This document shows, piece by piece, positions 32,140-43,254 of a stretch of DNA of 64,000 bases. The notes beneath the pieces are model-generated. The model worked only from the letters and a program-made list of their open reading frames with translations. It searched no databases and was not told where the DNA came from. The stretch is taken from positions 3,771,383 through 3,835,382 of the forward strand of contig CAXIPT010000007.1 of the NCBI GenBank assembly GCA_964030475.1, in the 5' to 3' direction. This DNA comes from Tethya wilhelma. Its lineage: Eukaryota; Porifera; Demospongiae; Tethyida; Tethyidae. Position 1 is the first letter of the stretch; each line of letters opens with the position of its first letter. A program made the position numbers and the translations under genes.

Positions 32140-33486
32140 CTACAATATTGCACCAGAGCTATTATGAATCATTTCAAGAGCCAACAGATCAGCCATTGTT
32201 TCCCTACGACGGACTAGATCAAACTGACTACCGTGTACCATGATCTCTGGGGGACGACCCCTTGAGTTGTAGTTGGAACTCATAACAAACCCGTACGCTC
32301 CAGCAGAGCGTACGGCCAACAAGTCACCTTCGACAATCCTCAACTTTCTATCCTTTCCCAGGAAATCCCCTGTTTCACACACTGGACCAACAACGTCGCA
32401 GGAAACCTCCTCCTTTTGGTCGTCATATAAGACTGGCTCTATCCCATGCCAAGCTCCATAAAGAGAGGGACGTATCAAGTCGTTCATCGCTGCGTCGACC
32501 ACTGCAAAAGACTTGTAGGCAGATGTCTTTATTAGCTCGACGCGAGTGACCAAGATCCCAGCCTGTGCAGATATCGACCGTCCTGGCTCCACATATATCT
32601 CCAAGTGACTGTATTGCTTGTTTGAAGAAAGCCTCTTTCGAACTTCGCACAGGTAATCTGCAGGAGTGGGTGGATTTTCGTCTCCGTTGTATGACACCCC
32701 CAAACCTCCTCCAATGTCGACGTGCTTCAGGACTATGCCCAACTCGGAGAGATGATCGATGAGAAGAAGAATACAATCCAGAGCATCTATGAAAGGTTTT
32801 TTAGTGGTCAGCTGAGAGCCGATATGGCAGTCAACACCAATAATTTCTATGTTTGAAAGCTCCCTGGCATGCTGGTATACTGCCGGGGCCACATTGATGT
32901 CCACACCAAACTTATTTTCTTTCAGTCCAGTGGAAATATAAGGGTGTGTATGAGGGTCCACATCTGGGTTTACCCTGAGAGAGATCCGAGCAACTTTTCC
33001 CACAGACTCTGCCACCTCAGAGATCTTTTCCAGCTCCCTCTCAGACTCGACGTTGAAGCAGCAGATTCCAGCCTCCAAGCCTCTTGCAATTTCTCTGCTT
33101 GTCTTCCCAACACCTGAGAATATCACTCTGGAAGCCTCACCTCCAGCAGCAAGGACCCTCTCCAGCTCCCCTACAGAGACAATGTCAAAACCTGCTCCAA
33201 GTTTAACCAGAGTTCTCAGAACCGCCAGGTTGCTGTTGGCCTTCACTGCATAGCAGATGAGGTGTGGCCATCCTTTCAGTGCCTCCTCGTATGCTTTGTA
33301 GCCTTCTTCTAAGCCCCGGCAGGAATATATGTAGGCTGGAGTCCCGTAGGATTGGGCAATTTGAGCTACTGGTACTTCCTCAGCATACAATTCACCATTG
33401 TGTCTGGGAAACCAGTCAGGGGTAGCCATGTTTACGTTCACAGTTGTTGGGCCCAGGGGAGGGGTATTCGACACATGTGACTGCAC
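32140..33486 (-). CDS. lysA: diaminopimelate decarboxylase, bacterial type (horizontal-transfer candidate)
   Basis: This enzyme decarboxylates meso-diaminopimelate to L-lysine using PLP, the last step of bacterial and plant lysine synthesis, which animals normally lack. The open frame is 448 residues without introns. The PLP lysine is in YAVKAN (K82). Also present are HIGSQL, the glycine-rich GGGLGVSY phosphate-binding loop, EPGRSI, the active-site CETGDFL, and AGAYGFVMSSNYN. All parts of the fold-type III barrel and the C-terminal beta domain are there, so it looks active. M20 (codon at 33429) lines up with the usual bacterial start (MATPDWFPRHNGELY). The 19 residues before it may be extra or may serve as targeting. 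The neighbours are VLR-like pseudogenes. Lack of introns, the bacterial-type sequence and the eukaryotic surroundings argue for transfer from bacteria; endosymbiont contamination is unlikely in a continuous contig. Confidence 0.92.
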   Translation of the reverse strand: MQSHVSNTPPLGPTTVNVNMATPDWFPRHNGELYAEEVPVAQIAQSYGTPAYIYSCRGLEEGYKAYEEALKGWPHLICYAVKANSNLAVLRTLVKLGAGFDIVSVGELERVLAAGGEASRVIFSGVGKTSREIARGLEAGICCFNVESERELEKISEVAESVGKVARISLRVNPDVDPHTHPYISTGLKENKFGVDINVAPAVYQHARELSNIEIIGVDCHIGSQLTTKKPFIDALDCILLLIDHLSELGIVLKHVDIGGGLGVSYNGDENPPTPADYLCEVRKRLSSNKQYSHLEIYVEPGRSISAQAGILVTRVELIKTSAYKSFAVVDAAMNDLIRPSLYGAWHGIEPVLYDDQKEEVSCDVVGPVCETGDFLGKDRKLRIVEGDLLAVRSAGAYGFVMSSNYNSRGRPPEIMVHGSQFDLVRRRETMADLLALEMIHNSSGAIL

Positions 33487-34993
33487 TCAATAGGGATCTG
33501 TTTTGATAAGGAGAGCAGAAGTCACAGCAATACTATTATACAGAAAAGTGAGTAAGTATTTCCAACCATTTGGAATCATCATGAATCAAATACTCCATAA
33601 GTATCAGTACAGACTGAAATAAAACAATAATTAATTGACTATATCCTTCTCAGTTAGCTGCTCAGTCCAACCAAACTTTGATTCATAGTCCACAACACCA
33701 AAACACCTTATCTATAATCAACCATACTAGTTCATGATTAAGCTATGAATATTATTAATCAAACATTAATTGAATGTTTAGAGTGGATCATACTATGGCT
33801 TCAAGCACATGTCACACATAGTATACATGTGGCCTACTTCACAAACTGAAATTCCACCTTGCGATTTATCAACAATGATTTTGTTTGAGAACTACCAAAT
33901 CATACATTTTATCATAGCTGACTGATCCACAATTTTGGATCATAGTATTTAGTTAGCTAGCTACTAACTTTACTGACCACAATGGCTGATTGCAAATCAC
34001 TGACCAGTTACCTATTACTATTCATTCATTCATTGTACAGGCCAAAATAGGCCCAGAAGGGATGGGGAACAGAACACACATACACAAAATTAAGTACAGT
34101 GACTATAAAATCACATCTCTAAATTGATATTCACAACTTGAAGAATTGCCGTGAAGAGAGACAACCACTTTAGCAGTGGTAGGAACAAGTTGAAGAGTAG
34201 TCTCGCGGGCCAGCCCCTTTCAAGGAAAGAAAGGGTCTGGTAACACTCGCATGGCGGCCCAAGTGTCCAGGAATTTCTCGTCAATTTTGAAAACAGCAAA
34301 CCACACTACAATCTGCTGACAGTGCAGAACATACTACTGATAGCAGAGTTACCAGACCTTCCTTTTCCCTTGGGAAGAGTCTGGCCCGCGAGACTAGTTG
34401 AAGAGAGCTTCAAGATAAAAAGAACTTTCTCAACCACTATAGTCTGTGACAATTTAACCACACTGCACAAAAATTTATTGGCACCATGATAGTCATGATC
34501 AACTCACAAACATGCAGCAGCTCAAAATCTGAGTGGCCAGCTAGTGCATGGTGCTGTCCAGCCTGAAGATGTAATCTAGTTTACTCAGTAGTGTTCTAAT
34601 AGTGCCCACCACCATACAACAGTGAGTCGTTTCACAAGTATAATACTTACTTTGAGAGAGATTTTTGGAAAGGGAATTTTTACGGAGATCGCACAAACAG
34701 CTAATCAGCTACATTTCTTTCATTAGTAGTGCTCTATCGCAGTCATGGGTCAATTAACTGCAACTTGATATCCGGGATATCCGAGTCCGCGTACGCTCGC
34801 GTAGGCCCGCGGGATCGGGATCCGGGCGCGGGATGCAGGAAATTACGAAAATGGGTGGGGCTAAGAGTTAAACATCGATCAGATGCGCATAAGCACAAAC
34901 TCAATATTTAGGATAATATTATAATTGGCATCACCAAAACTACATGGACATGATGGCATTACACATGCGTGGGATCAGGCCCTAGGAAGTCAC
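33487..34993. other. intergenic with MITE and CpG-rich patch
   Basis: Contains a foldback element (34198-34396) and, at about 34775-34845, a GC- and CpG-rich patch unlike its surroundings (TCCGCGTACGCTCGCG, GGGATCCGGGCGCGGG). The part next to 33486 should hold the lysA promoter; no motif is strong enough to call. No gene is seen. Confidence 0.4.
34198..34396. mobile_element. 199-bp foldback MITE with 9-bp TSD
   Basis: Termini TAGTCTCGCGGGCCAG and their inverse CTGGCCCGCGAGACTA give arms of about 48 bp ending at GGTCTGGTAAC. A perfect 9-bp direct repeat, GTTGAAGAG, flanks it at 34189-34197 and 34397-34405. The 9-bp duplication and TAG- terminus match the larger element at 14561-15201, which points to one Mutator-like superfamily. 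Confidence 0.85.
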
Positions 34994-36700
34994 TCAGAAG
35001 TAGAATAGTTTAAACTTCACTTCGATTCCAATCTGGTCAGCAATATATTGTGAGTTCTCATCCAGTGACTGAGGAGATTGTGTAACAAAATTGATTGCAA
35101 ATCTCTTAATTTTTGGTCTCTTGCTCTTCTCCCAGCTATTGAACAAAGCCTCAAAGAATTCAGTCACACCTCCTGAGTATTGATCAACTGGAGTTAAAAT
35201 GCTGAGTTCCAGACTGAACTTGTTCAGATGTTGAAGAGGAAATAGTACCTTACCAAACTGTTCTATTTCAGCTCTGGATGATAGTTCAACATATCCGAAC
35301 ATTTCTGTAAGCGGGTTGTATCCAAAGTTGGTAGAGCTGCTAACAGTGAGTGCTTTCAAAGTCTGTGATCCAGCTATTGTCATCAGACCAGAAGTGATGT
35401 CAGTGAGACTCACTGGACCATTAAGAACAAATTCAAGTTCCTTCAGTGATTTGTTTAGTAAAAGATTGAGGAAATTATCTGCCGAGAAGTCTGTCCGATG
35501 TAGTAGAAGATGGCTCACTTGGAGACTGGTATTGTTTGCAGCAAGACTAAGAGTAGAGATGCTTGATTTAACAGTGGAGATACACAAACGCTTCAAGCTA
35601 AGAGATTGTGTTGACAGCAACCAAGAATTGATAGTAGTACCAGGGTCACCTGAGAGTGTGTGGATTTCCAATGATTTGTACTCATGCATGAGTTGATGGA
35701 GGGATTAAATCTAAATTGCTATCAGCGGACTCAGTGATGGGTGCTGTAATATGTGTGAGTATTTCAACAGATTGGTCATGTGAGCACGGTGTAGTGAGGA
35801 ATGTTTCAACCAAGCTCTTTAGTTCCCTGTCGGAGAGTAAAATACCTTTCAGAGAAAGACACTTGAAATGTGGTCACTGAAGAAGGTTGATAATAGCACT
35901 TATACACTCTGATCCACGAATTGGCTGGTTATTATGGCAGGATGCTTCAATATAGATAAATTTGACAGCTGGATGAGAATATCACTAAAGCTTAGCCCGG
36001 ATTGAGATTTAGTGCACATTCTTTGAGTACAAGCTCCTCATTTTGGCAGTAAGGACCAGGCAGTAGCCGGGATACAGCATTAACAGTGCCGTATTCAACA
36101 TCAAGCAATGATAAACTACGAAGTTTTTTTTCAAATTTTGGCGAATATGTAAAATTGTTCAAAAAATCCCTCAGTACTATATCATCTGGACTGGTTAAAT
36201 CAACGTCTAAAGATGTGCAACACAATTCCAATTTGTTTAAATTGCTGAAAAAATCTCCAACAAGTGGCTTAGTTTCTGGATCAGGCAACTTGCATTCAAT
36301 AATAATAATATCACAATATCTATCAACGTTGATGTACAAATCAGTAATGTGGTAGTTACATTTATTCATGAGAAGCATAAGAGCATCCTCTTCTGAAAGT
36401 CGATAGTGATTCTCTTCATTGAGAAAGGAGAAATAGCAAGGAGGGACTTCCTGATGGAGCTCATTGGTCTTCATGTACGCCCAATAATAATACTATTGGT
36501 GCATAAAAGGTGAAAGACATAGAGTAAGCTCAAAATGCATTAAAGGTGAATCAAGGCAAATGTTGTCGGGATTGGTAAAATAAGCTTAAGATTCATCAGA
36601 CATGCAGCTCCCTGGTCACAAGAATACATTTAATTCTTACAGCAGCAACAAGATAGTTGACAAGGTCTATAGGATGATCATGCAGACCACATACATACAT
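34994..36700 (-). pseudogene. VLR-like family pseudogene (copy 7), 5' truncated
   Basis: The C-terminal 230 residues form an open frame (34994-35689: YKSLEIHTLSGD to IADQIGIEVK). A middle block (35992-36474: YFSFLNEENHYRLSEEDALMLL to the LLPGPYCQNEEL region) is in another frame. The two are separated by stops, with the sense LTTPCSHDQS recognisable between them. Near 36640-36690 only the VNYLVAA equivalent remains. The first ~150 residues, including the BC-box-like start, are gone. The closest subtype is copy 8. Confidence 0.8.
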
Positions 36701-37856
36701 GTGATTGGGGTATGCTTTTGATCTGGAGAATAGAAGTCATGCATGAGATACTACCGATTCCCAACCTTCTTGAAAGGCATGCAAATGCTCCATAAGTTGC
36801 AATACAAAAGCAATAATAGGTATTTTGATCTTCTTAACTGCTTAATTGTCAACATGATAAAAAGGGAAGTACGGCACCACAAGACCAAAACCGTCAACTT
36901 ATCCATAACAATGCCAATTATAATAGGCTAATGAATATGTTTGGTGAGGATCGTCTATAATTCGTATGGTTTCAAGGACATCCATGTACTCCACAAAAAA
37001 CGTCCTTCAAATTCATTGATCATCTCGATTTTTAATGAACAGTGAGAGAATTGATAATGTCCCAATGATTATAACATGCCTCAAGATTACCATGGCATTT
37101 TCAAGATTGCAAATCAGACTGTGGCTTCAATCGCAACCACACTCTTGTAGCAAAACTTATTTCAGGCTCACAAACATGCAGTACTTCGAAACTTAGGCCA
37201 TGACATGCACATGTAGTAAGTGATCGACTGTCAGACACTAGCGTACAAAAATTTTGAAGCAAGGAGTTATAGGTAGGCATTAGTATATATCTATTCCTAA
37301 ATCTCCCTCAAAGTATGATTGTATAATAATTATGTCATGTGAATGATTCTGTGTAATTTACGTATGGTCAGGTGATGGGCACTCTAGCACTATTAGAACC
37401 AGGCTATACTACAGCTGCTCTAGCGTCATGTACTGTGATATGAGCCTAGATAGAGCTATAATAATTATATAATATTATACGTAATGGTTGCAGTCACAGT
37501 CCATCATTGACAAATGAAACGTACGCAACAGAAAAATAGGTGGGGCTAGAGATCCATCAACAACATCTGTTGCAATGGATACTTGGGATAAGAGTTAGTA
37601 TAATTATTATTATACTAGTCAAACAAAGCTGGATAAATGATGACTATAGAATTAAGTCAATCATAATTATTTGACACATTAGTTTACAATTTTACACACA
37701 ATTTTATTGTTACTACTACTACTACTATAATTGTACTACTACTGATAATAATAAATATCAACCTGAAAAGGTCACATAATTATACATTAAATTTTGGAAA
37801 TGAATATAGTGTTCAGGATAGAATCAGATGGTCAGAAGTGGAATTTAAATCCACTT
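36701..37856. other. intergenic, no gene recognised
   Basis: AT-rich sequence between copy 7 and the 3' end of copy 8, with a short (TACTAC)n-like run near 37710-37745. A segment near 37530 (GGTGGGGCTAGAGATCCATC) resembles one near 34853 (GGTGGGGCTAAGAGTTAAACATC), which suggests that copies 7 and 8 were duplicated together with their downstream DNA. Confidence 0.4.
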
Positions 37857-40025
37857 TCATTCCCTCTGGCCAGCAATGTAATATGAGCTCTCATCCAGTG
37901 GTTGTGGAGTTTGTGTCGTAATATAATTGACACACAATGTAAATCTCTTTATTCTTGGTCTCTTGTTCTTCTTCCAGCTATTGAACAAAGCCTCAAAAAA
38001 TTCAGTCACACCTACAGATTCTTCATCAAGTGAAAATAAAATACCGAGATCCAAATTGAACTGATTCAGATGTGGAAGAGAAAAAAGTACCTTGCCAAAC
38101 TGTTCTACTTCGGCTCTGCACGATAGTTGAATATAACCAAATATTTTCATTTTGTAATTGACATAGCTGCTAACAGTGAGTGTTTCTAAGGTCTGTGATT
38201 CAGCTATTATCATCAGACCACGAGTGATGTCAGTAAGACTCACTGGACCATTGGGAACAAACTGAAGTTTCTTTAATGATTTGTTTTGTAGGAGTTTGAG
38301 AAAATGCTCTGCTGAGAAGTTTGTCTGATGTAGGAGAAGATGGCTCACTTGGAGGCTGGTATTGTTTGCAGCAAGACTAAGAATAGAGTTGCTTGTTTGA
38401 AAAGTGGAGATACACAAATGCTTCAAACCAAGAGATTGTGTAGACAGCAACCAAGAATTGATAGTAGTACCAGTGTCACCTGAGAGTGTGTGGATTTCCA
38501 ATGATTTGTACTTTTGAGTTGACGGCTGAACTACAATACTATCTAAACTTTTACCAAAAGACTCAGCTGCAATGGGTGATGTAGTATCATGTGCTTGTAT
38601 TACCATACTTTGGTTGTGTGAACATGGTGTAGTTAGGAATGTTGTAATCAAGCTCCTTAGTTCACTGTTAGAAATGAACACGTGTTCGAGAGAGAGATGC
38701 TTGAAATGTGGTCGTTGAAGAAGGTTAATGCCACCACTTATACATTCTGATCCACGAATTGGCTGCGTATAGGATGACACTAAATCAAATTTAGATAAAT
38801 TCAACTGACTGATTAAAATATCATCAACGCCACAAATAGAACTGTTCGTAAATTGGGAGTCCTTTATTACAAGTTCCTCAATTTGGCAAGAGGGTCCTGA
38901 CAGTAGTCTGGATGTAGCATACATGATGTTGCAATCAACACCAAGCAATGATAGGCTACGAAGATCATATATTGATGAACGATATCTAAAAACATCTAAA
39001 AAATCCCTCATTATTTCATCTGAAGTGGGTAAATTAGCGATTAAACATGTACAGCATAATTCCAACTTGCACACATTGCTGAAAAAACGTCCAATAAGTG
39101 ACGTAGTCTCTGGGTCACATAAATTCCATTGAATACGATGATATCTATCAATGTTGATGTACAAATCAGTAATGTGGTAGTTACATTTATCCATGAGAAG
39201 TATAAGAGCATCCTTTTCTGAAAGTCGACAGTGATTCTCTTCATTGAGAAAGGAGAAATAGCGAGGAGGGATTTCCTGATAGAGCTCATTGGTCTTCATG
39301 TATACCCAATGAGATTGTTGCCCATAAAGTAAATCAGTACACGTGTAAACACATAGAGTAAACTCAAACTCTGGTAAAGGTGCATCAAAGTAAATGTTGT
39401 CAGGATAGGTAAAACAAGATTCATCAAACAGCTCTCCGGTTACAAGAACACGGTCAATTCTTACAGCAGCAACAAGATAGTTGACAAGGTCCACAAGATG
39501 ATCAAGCAGACCACATCTCCTCAGATCAATGCCTTCGAGTGTTGCTGCACCACAATTATTCCTATTTTTGTAGTAGCCAGTAGGACGAGCACAGTCAAAA
39601 ATTGAGTATACAATTGCGGCAAAATATTTTTCTCTCATTGTTTGGTACTTGTCCAATAAAATTTCAGAATCATTCACAATACTGCGATGGTAACAATTGC
39701 TACCCAAATACTGTGCAGTGTCAAAATTGGCGCCAGAAAAAGCACAATGACCATATTTCAGTGTTTGCTTTTTGTATCGCTCCTTCCAAACTTCTTCAGC
39801 ATCCACTCCATCAAACACACAGGTGTTCTCCAACTGGCAGAGGTCAACTATTGGCATTTTGACTAGCAGTGGACGACGTAGTGTTGGTGGTAGACAGGCT
39901 AGGAGCTCAGGTGTATAGTATTCCAGGCTCATGATAATCTCTCTGAGACAGAGATTCTGAAGGGATGCTGTGGAGTACTTCATGACTATACATGCGCCAA
40001 GACTTAACCGTTGATAATGATGCAC
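37857..40025 (-). CDS. VLR-like family protein, near-intact (copy 8), 722 aa
   Basis: A long open frame of the copy-4 subtype. The family start MKYST is residue 15 (codon at 39983). The upstream ATG at 40025 adds a non-conserved stretch. The BC-box-like SLQNLCLREI, the Cul2-box-like LPPTLRRPL, CARPTGYYK, VNYLVAAVRIDR and the leucine-rich C-terminal half are all present. At the end the family motif IADQIG is read as IAGQRE and then stops, because of a small indel. The last ~10 residues therefore differ and the protein is slightly short. It is probably still functional or only recently damaged. Confidence 0.75.
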   Translation of the reverse strand: MHHYQRLSLGACIVMKYSTASLQNLCLREIIMSLEYYTPELLACLPPTLRRPLLVKMPIVDLCQLENTCVFDGVDAEEVWKERYKKQTLKYGHCAFSGANFDTAQYLGSNCYHRSIVNDSEILLDKYQTMREKYFAAIVYSIFDCARPTGYYKNRNNCGAATLEGIDLRRCGLLDHLVDLVNYLVAAVRIDRVLVTGELFDESCFTYPDNIYFDAPLPEFEFTLCVYTCTDLLYGQQSHWVYMKTNELYQEIPPRYFSFLNEENHCRLSEKDALILLMDKCNYHITDLYINIDRYHRIQWNLCDPETTSLIGRFFSNVCKLELCCTCLIANLPTSDEIMRDFLDVFRYRSSIYDLRSLSLLGVDCNIMYATSRLLSGPSCQIEELVIKDSQFTNSSICGVDDILISQLNLSKFDLVSSYTQPIRGSECISGGINLLQRPHFKHLSLEHVFISNSELRSLITTFLTTPCSHNQSMVIQAHDTTSPIAAESFGKSLDSIVVQPSTQKYKSLEIHTLSGDTGTTINSWLLSTQSLGLKHLCISTFQTSNSILSLAANNTSLQVSHLLLHQTNFSAEHFLKLLQNKSLKKLQFVPNGPVSLTDITRGLMIIAESQTLETLTVSSYVNYKMKIFGYIQLSCRAEVEQFGKVLFSLPHLNQFNLDLGILFSLDEESVGVTEFFEALFNSWKKNKRPRIKRFTLCVNYITTQTPQPLDESSYYIAGQRE

Positions 40026-40415
40026 AGTAAGTCAATATGCTCTAAATCACACATGTGACTGTTTGTTTAGATACATAGTAAAACCATCTTATTAGGATAT
40101 ACCCACCATGCAGGACTATACAGCTAGTATAATCAGTATTAAAACAATTCACTATTATAACATGCATTGTATTTAGTACAATATCAGATTGTATATATAC
40201 TAGCTAGTACTCACTACAGAAAAATAAATCAGAACTAACCGAGTCGCTCTCTCACGTCACATGAAGACACATTCTATAGTTCATTTGCCTTAAATGTGCA
40301 TTAACAACTTGTCATACTATTGCCTACTTGTTTGCATTCTGTGAATTGATTTTGTGAGTTTTTAGTCAGCTAAAGAGATATTGGACTCTCTGTTGGTGTG
40401 TGAGCTATATAGAGT
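40026..40415. other. upstream region between copy 8 and the UNC93-like gene
   Basis: A 390-bp divergent intergenic region: copy 8 reads left and the UNC93-like gene reads right. It is AT-rich. A shared bidirectional promoter is possible, but no specific element can be named. Confidence 0.4.
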
Positions 40416-42535
40416 ATGCTGGCAGAAGGAGTTTCATTTGTAGCTGGTGCCTTTTATACAAGAGACACAGCTCGTGTTCGACGGCTTCAAGCATTGAAAG
40501 AACGAAGGAAAGTGTTACTCACTCAACAGCAGTTGGAGGAAACCTCCCAATCCTCTGCAAGTAATTTATTAGAACATCCACCTGCTTCAAATAATATTTC
40601 AGCAACGAATGCTCCTTTTGCTGAATTGGGTTCAGAGAATGAACCCAGACAAGAATATGTTCAAGTAATCAATGAAGAAAGTATTGTATATGAAGACTTT
40701 ATGAAAGATGGTAGTCTCAGGCAGAACTGCTTCACTCCAGGTCAGACACAGTGGACAAATCGAAACCTCTATGCCACCAGTATTGCAATGATGTTTGTCT
40801 TCTCAGCTTTTATGGGCTTACAAGGTTTGCAGAGTAGCTTGAATGCATCACTTGGAAGTATTTCTCTATCTGTGACATATGCCTTTTATTTTTCGATTGG
40901 TTTTGTGACAACACCAATTGTTCGTCTGATTGGTACCAAGTACTCTATGCTTTTCGGATTTCTCTGTCATACTGTGTATCTGGCCACCAACTTTTATCCA
41001 GAATTGTTCACATTGATTCCGTCTTCAGCTTTGATAGGAATTGGATCTGGTCCAGTTTGGGCAGGGCTTAGCACTCACTTGGGAACAGTGGCTATCATCT
41101 ATTCTCTATCACCAAACGCTTCCGATACTTTTGACAACTTGATAGCAAAGTTTACGGGTATTTTTTTCTTCATTTTTCAACTAACACAAATCTTCGGAAA
41201 TTTGGTTTCTTCTTTGGCTCTTTTCCCATATGGAAATATAGCTAATAGTACAAGTAGCAGTGATGTCTGTGATAACGAAGAAGCACAAAATGTGACACCA
41301 ACACAGAGATACATTCTCTTGTCTGTCTACCTCTTCTTGAACTTTTCAGGAATTGTGATTCTGTTGGTTTTTGTGAGTAAGCTTCCCAAAGAGATGAGAA
41401 GCACAACCACAGTCCTGATGAAGAGCAAAGTGAGGCAATACTTGATAGAACCAATTATGGATCTGTTTAGGGTACTCTTTTCATGGAAAATGTTTCTTCT
41501 TGGACCTCTGTCTCTTTACAGTGGACTGGAGACGTCATTTGCTTTTTCAAGTTTTGCGTCGGTAAGCAAAGTAGCAATATAAGACATTAATTTCAATGTA
41601 AATTGTTTTCTAATTTGAAATTTTTATGTATGCATCTCTTGTAGAACGTTATTTCTGACTGTGTTGGTGTAAGCAAAGTGGGCTTTGCTCTCATTGTTCT
41701 TGGATTCTTTACTGCTACAACCAGCATTGTCTACGGTAAAGTCGTCAAGTACATCCATCGTGTTTTTTTGGGAACAATTGCAGCATTTTTGACCCTATTT
41801 TTCCTCCTCTTTTTACAATTTTTCCCTCTCCGACCAAGCTATCCCCTCATCTTCCTCTTTGTCATCTTTTGGGGGATTTCGGATGGAATATGGAATACAC
41901 TCTCATCAAGTTAGTGACAGCAATTGTTATAATATACAGTACATACAATACTTTGTTACATACGCACCTCCATGACATTGTATTATTATACATATACAGG
42001 TCTGGTTGGTATTCTCTTCCCTGACAACCAAGACTCAGCATACAGTGCCTACAGAATTTGGATGAGCGTTGGATTTGCAATTGGCTTTGCCATCAACGAA
42101 GTGAAGACTTTTAGTACCACCATTTGGATCACAATTGCCATCTTCTTGGCTTCAATGATATGTTACTATCTACTCGAACTTTTTGTAAGCAAACTTGGAC
42201 AAAAAATATGTTGTTCAAAATCCAACAAAGATGATATTGTGGACAACAATGATCTCAAGGAAGACATGCTAGATATCTATTTAGGTTACAAGTGGCTTGG
42301 CTCTAGAAGCATCCATAGTGCATATGTTCCTCCTACTATCTCCACTAGAGCAATGACATATGCCACTGGAGATTTCAAGAACACGCTGCGTAACAAAAGC
42401 TCTTTGAAGAGAGCTAATGCTCGCAATGATCTAGATATGATACCTGAGGAGGCATCAATGTCATTGAGTGTAGAAGATGTTGGTGATGTAGATTATGGCC
42501 AAAAGCAAAAACTTTCAGAAACAGTAGCTATATAG
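40416..42535 (+). CDS. UNC93-like multi-pass membrane transporter (3 exons)
   Basis: Exons 40416-41561, 41645-41909 and 42000-42535 have GT-AG borders and join in frame to 648 residues. The first ~110 residues are soluble and charged. Then come about eleven hydrophobic segments of the major-facilitator type, beginning NLYATSIAMMFVFSAFMGLQ, with GLQSLQSSL-like and GIGSGPVWAGL motifs of the UNC93A/UNC-93 family. LYSGLETSFAF and GISDGIWNTLSSS fall where UNC93A has LYSGLQQGF and GVADAVWQTQNN. A soluble tail of ~110 residues follows, longer than in human UNC93A (457 residues). Family members regulate two-pore potassium channels or assist Toll-receptor traffic; the role of this one is unknown. An AATAAA lies ~206 bp past the stop. 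Confidence 0.88.
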
Positions 42536-42740
42536 ACTAAGTGGTTTGAACTCTGAATTTTAGTAACAGTTTTGCTTATATGTATGATAGCTAGAATCTG
42601 GTAGTGTGTGTTGTGTGCTAATATGACCATACTTATTAGTTTTGTATATCTTTGGTATTACCGAATATTTTTATCATTGAGTATAAGCTACTCTCGTAGC
42701 TATTAAGCCTACTAGTAGGTAGATGTGTTTCTGACCATTC

Positions 42741-42746
42741 AATAAA
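42741..42746 (+). other. poly(A) signal of the UNC93-like gene
   Basis: Canonical AATAAA about 206 bp downstream of the stop codon at 42533-42535, in an otherwise featureless 3' region. It is the first such hexamer on this strand after the gene. Confidence 0.5.
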
Positions 42747-42855
42747 ATCTGTGAATTATGGTCATAGCAATGACGCCTATAATTCGAAAATGATCAGTGT
42801 TTCATAGATACACTGGCTTTATCAAAAATCTCACACCATGTGGGTCAGATAGATC

Positions 42856-43254
42856 TTTACGTAAAATTAGAGAAATTTCCATGATTAATTCATGGGGAGA
42901 TTTTACGTGACCCGTCTCATGTGTTAATCATGGGGAGATTTTTTACGTCTTTTGTACCCTGATTCAATTGTGGCAACTTTTTACGTCACATGGAAAACAT
43001 TGCCACAGTTATATGATGCAATATTAATATGGGAACATTTTACGTGAGTACTCTGACCTCACGTAAAAGCTCCCCATTGTATATCTTTCTATACTCAAAC
43101 ATGGGATGCTTTAGTTGAGAACTTAATTCGATCGACCTCATATAAAATCTCCCTATATAATATATCAGCTATCAATGTGGCCACATTATACACAAAATAG
43201 ATTTGCTCTTAATTGAGAAGTGTCCTTTGACCTCACATAAAATCTCCCCATATA
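42856..43254. repeat. dispersed array of a ~22-bp TTTTACGT motif
   Basis: Eight copies of a motif with consensus GACCTCACGTAAAATCTCCCCAT or its inverse lie within 400 bp. Those near 42891, 42929, 42971 and 43029 read GGGGAGATTTTACGT-like on the plus strand. Those near 43055, 43133 and 43227 read the inverse (CTCACGTAAAATCTCCCC-like), and a weak one lies at 42856. Spacing is irregular (about 30-95 bp), so this is not a simple tandem repeat. It lies between the convergent UNC93-like and TTC28 3' ends. Confidence 0.65.

Noticed and set aside
32140..33486. lysA as bacterial contamination
   Set aside because: The contig continues on both sides into the same eukaryotic gene family with no N, so misassembly would need two joins; kept as a transfer candidate, with a long-read check advised.
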